From positions 1 through 26,978 of the forward strand of contig NYXF01000101.1 in NCBI GenBank assembly GCA_002685455.1: 26,978 nt of DNA. Direction: 5' to 3'. Both the position numbers and the translations under genes were made by a program. Shown in pieces: positions 25,167-26,978 of this stretch. The first letter of the stretch is position 1, and each line of letters starts with the position of its first letter. The notes beneath the pieces were generated by a model. The model saw nothing but the letters and a program-made list of their open reading frames with translations, did not search any database and was not told the origin of the DNA. Source of the stretch: Porticoccus sp. (GTDB taxonomy: Bacteria > Pseudomonadota > Gammaproteobacteria > Pseudomonadales > Porticoccaceae).

Positions 25167-25272
25167 ATGAATCTTATGTTTTTTCTAAAATTATCTATAT
25201 ATCCGGTTCCAAGGATCACTAAACCCTTGAAGACGAAATTACAGTCAAAATTTCATAAGCAGAGGATGTACG

Positions 25273-25980
25273 ATGTTTAAGCAGTTAGTTTTGAATGTCG
25301 GTTTGAATGATGATGCAACTTTTGAAAATTTTTTTTTAATGAAAGATAGCCCTAATGCTACTGCAGTCGCAGTTATTCAAGGCCAGCTTCTTAGGAGTGA
25401 ACACTCTTTTATTTACCTTTGGGGGGGACAAGGAACTGGTGTCTCACATTTGTTGCAGGCCAGCTGTCATAATGCGTTGACTCAAAAACTATCGGCACAA
25501 TATATCTCTTTATCTGAGTTTTTAAACTATTCTCCCAAAGAGTTGTTTAGAAATCTTGACTCAGTATCATTAATTTGTCTTGATGATATCCAAGCGATCA
25601 CCGGAAAACCTCACTGGGAGCAAGAGATTTTTAGTTTCTATAATCTTATTAGGGATTCGCAAAAGTATTTATTGATCGGAGCAAATTGCCCTGCTAGAGA
25701 GCTGCCATTAAAACTACTCGACCTTAGATCACGGTTTACATCTGGCTCTATATTCCAGCTCAGCAATATGGATGATATGCATAAATCAAAAATTCTACAG
25801 TTTCGGGCTTTCAAGAGGGGTATGAATATTAGCGATGACTTAGCTCAATATATAATTACCAGAGCTCCAAGGGAAATGGGCTCTTTGATGAGCTGTCTTG
25901 ATATTTTAGAAAAATCTACCATGCAAGAAAAGAGGAGACTTAGCAAACCTTTTGTTAGGGAAATACTGTTTAAAGAGTAA
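25273..25980 (+). CDS. hda: DnaA inactivator Hda
   Basis: Hda, bound to the DNA-loaded beta clamp, triggers ATP hydrolysis by DnaA and so prevents re-initiation of replication. The 235-residue protein is a lone DnaA-like AAA+ domain of family length. The N terminus MFKQLVLNVGLNDDATFENF corresponds to the clamp-binding QL-x-L-x segment followed by the TFENF motif. The P-loop reads LWGGQGTGVSHLLQ, so the basic residue (Lys or Arg before Ser-His) is Val57. Walker B is LICLDDIQAI (D104, D105), and the arginine-finger region is LLDLRSRFTSGSIFQL. The end KPFVREILFKE fits E. coli PFVKEILKL. ATG at 25273 has a good AGAGGA site 6 nt upstream. Confidence 0.93.
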   Translation: MFKQLVLNVGLNDDATFENFFLMKDSPNATAVAVIQGQLLRSEHSFIYLWGGQGTGVSHLLQASCHNALTQKLSAQYISLSEFLNYSPKELFRNLDSVSLICLDDIQAITGKPHWEQEIFSFYNLIRDSQKYLLIGANCPARELPLKLLDLRSRFTSGSIFQLSNMDDMHKSKILQFRAFKRGMNISDDLAQYIITRAPREMGSLMSCLDILEKSTMQEKRRLSKPFVREILFKE

Positions 25981-26027
25981 GATATTAAAAATTAAAATCT
26001 TTACCCAAAAGTATTTGTATTTGAGAT

Positions 26028-26270
26028 TTATTTGAATGTCTCTAGGCACCTCACCAGCTGCGCACCAGCCAAGATAATTATCCATGCAAGTTAGATCCAT
26101 ATTAAAAAGATAGGAAATATCGCGAACACTCCATAAATACTTGCATAGCTTGAATAAGATATAATTGCTCCAAAGTTATATTTTGCAATTTCAAAAAAAA
26201 TGGCAGTGAAAAGACTTCCTGAAATCGCACAATTTTTAGCAACAATACTTAAAAAAACGATAAATGGTTT
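26028..26270 (-). pseudogene. yihY: Decayed YihY/BrkB-family membrane protein (3' remnant)
   Basis: The minus strand of the hda-arsC gap carries about 80 codons of a YihY/BrkB (UPF0761) C-terminal region. It reads IVAKNCAISGSLFTAIFFE then IAKYNFGAIISYSSYASIYG, VFAIFPIFLIWI, a stop, and LAWIIILAGAQLVRCLETFK before a natural stop at 26030-26028. The family has a conserved Tyr where TAA now stands (26093-26091), in the WI-Y-LSW segment. Upstream, the segment IYRFF (family LYRFVP) is in another frame, the switch falling on a run of seven T (26257-26251). The first two thirds of the gene are not recognisable. YihY next to arsC-like and wrbA genes is the order I recall in Pseudomonas. Confidence 0.85.
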
Positions 26271-26393
26271 TTATTTCTATGAAATTTACTTTTATCCTCT
26301 TAATATTAATAGCTAGCAAGCTAGATCTGATGATAGGTTTCCAAGTAAAATGTATTTATTAACGGTAATTATACAAGGAGTCCCCCAAATAAC
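26271..26393. other. Upstream region of the arsC-like gene
   Basis: About 120 AT-rich bases between the yihY remnant and the arsC-like gene, probably including unrecognisable older yihY sequence. An imperfect palindrome TAGCTAGCAAGCTA lies at about 26310-26323. AAGGAG at 26375-26380 is a rather distant ribosome-binding site. I see no clear promoter or gene. Confidence 0.4.

Positions 26394-26978
<585 letters not shown>

Noticed and set aside
25906..26100. 64-codon minus-strand open frame overlapping the 3' end of hda
   Set aside because: It is out of frame with the readable YihY remnant over 26028-26100, and the rest is the antisense of hda. It has no ribosome-binding site and no recognisable motif.

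Overview
The window is a 27-kb, AT-rich, densely packed stretch of bacterial chromosome carrying conserved housekeeping genes. Gene content points to a gammaproteobacterium: ruvB-ybgC-tolQRAB-pal-cpoB, an rsx/rnf cluster, metG beside an Mrp-type ATPase and dcd, and a purM-purN-DUF3108 / hda / arsC-like / wrbA neighbourhood. Those neighbourhoods resemble the ones I remember from Pseudomonas-type genomes. The low G+C, tiny spacers, many start/stop overlaps and several trimmed proteins suggest a streamlined, possibly marine lineage. That placement is inference; no 16S rRNA or other phylogenetic marker could be checked. I saw no phage, insertion sequence, CRISPR array or other mobile DNA.

Layout. 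1-5647 (+): the 3' part of ruvB, then the Tol-Pal envelope operon, with GTG or TTG starts for tolR, tolA and tolB. A strong hairpin follows at 5653-5674, then tRNA-Lys(UUU) at 5743-5818 and nadA. bepA (-) overlaps the end of nadA tail to tail by 6 nt. perM and a pitrilysin-family protease follow (+), meeting deaD (-) with a 9-nt gap. 14571-20778 (-): metG followed by rsxA-B-D-G-E; the usual rsxC is not present between rsxB and rsxD. From 20942 (+): an Mrp ATPase without its usual N-terminal domain, then dcd. 22463-25018 (-): purM-purN and a DUF3108 exported protein. 25273 to the end (+): hda, a decayed yihY/brkB remnant on the minus strand, an arsC/Spx-fold gene, and the 5' part of wrbA.

How the genes work together. 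Tol-Pal plus CpoB couples outer-membrane constriction to cell division, and BepA and the pitrilysin-like protease handle periplasmic protein quality control. NadA, PurM/PurN and Dcd supply NAD, purines and dUTP/dTTP precursors. RsxABDGE is a flavin and iron-sulfur membrane electron-transfer module, Mrp carries Fe-S clusters, Hda restrains DnaA, and RuvB moves Holliday junctions.

I did not find a clearly new biological system. The most interesting points are the missing rsxC combined with an RnfC-like tail on RsxB, the fresh yihY pseudogene with an identifiable homopolymer frameshift and stop, the short Lys-Pro-repeat TolA, the domain-less Mrp, and a cluster of repeated heptamers upstream of rsxA.
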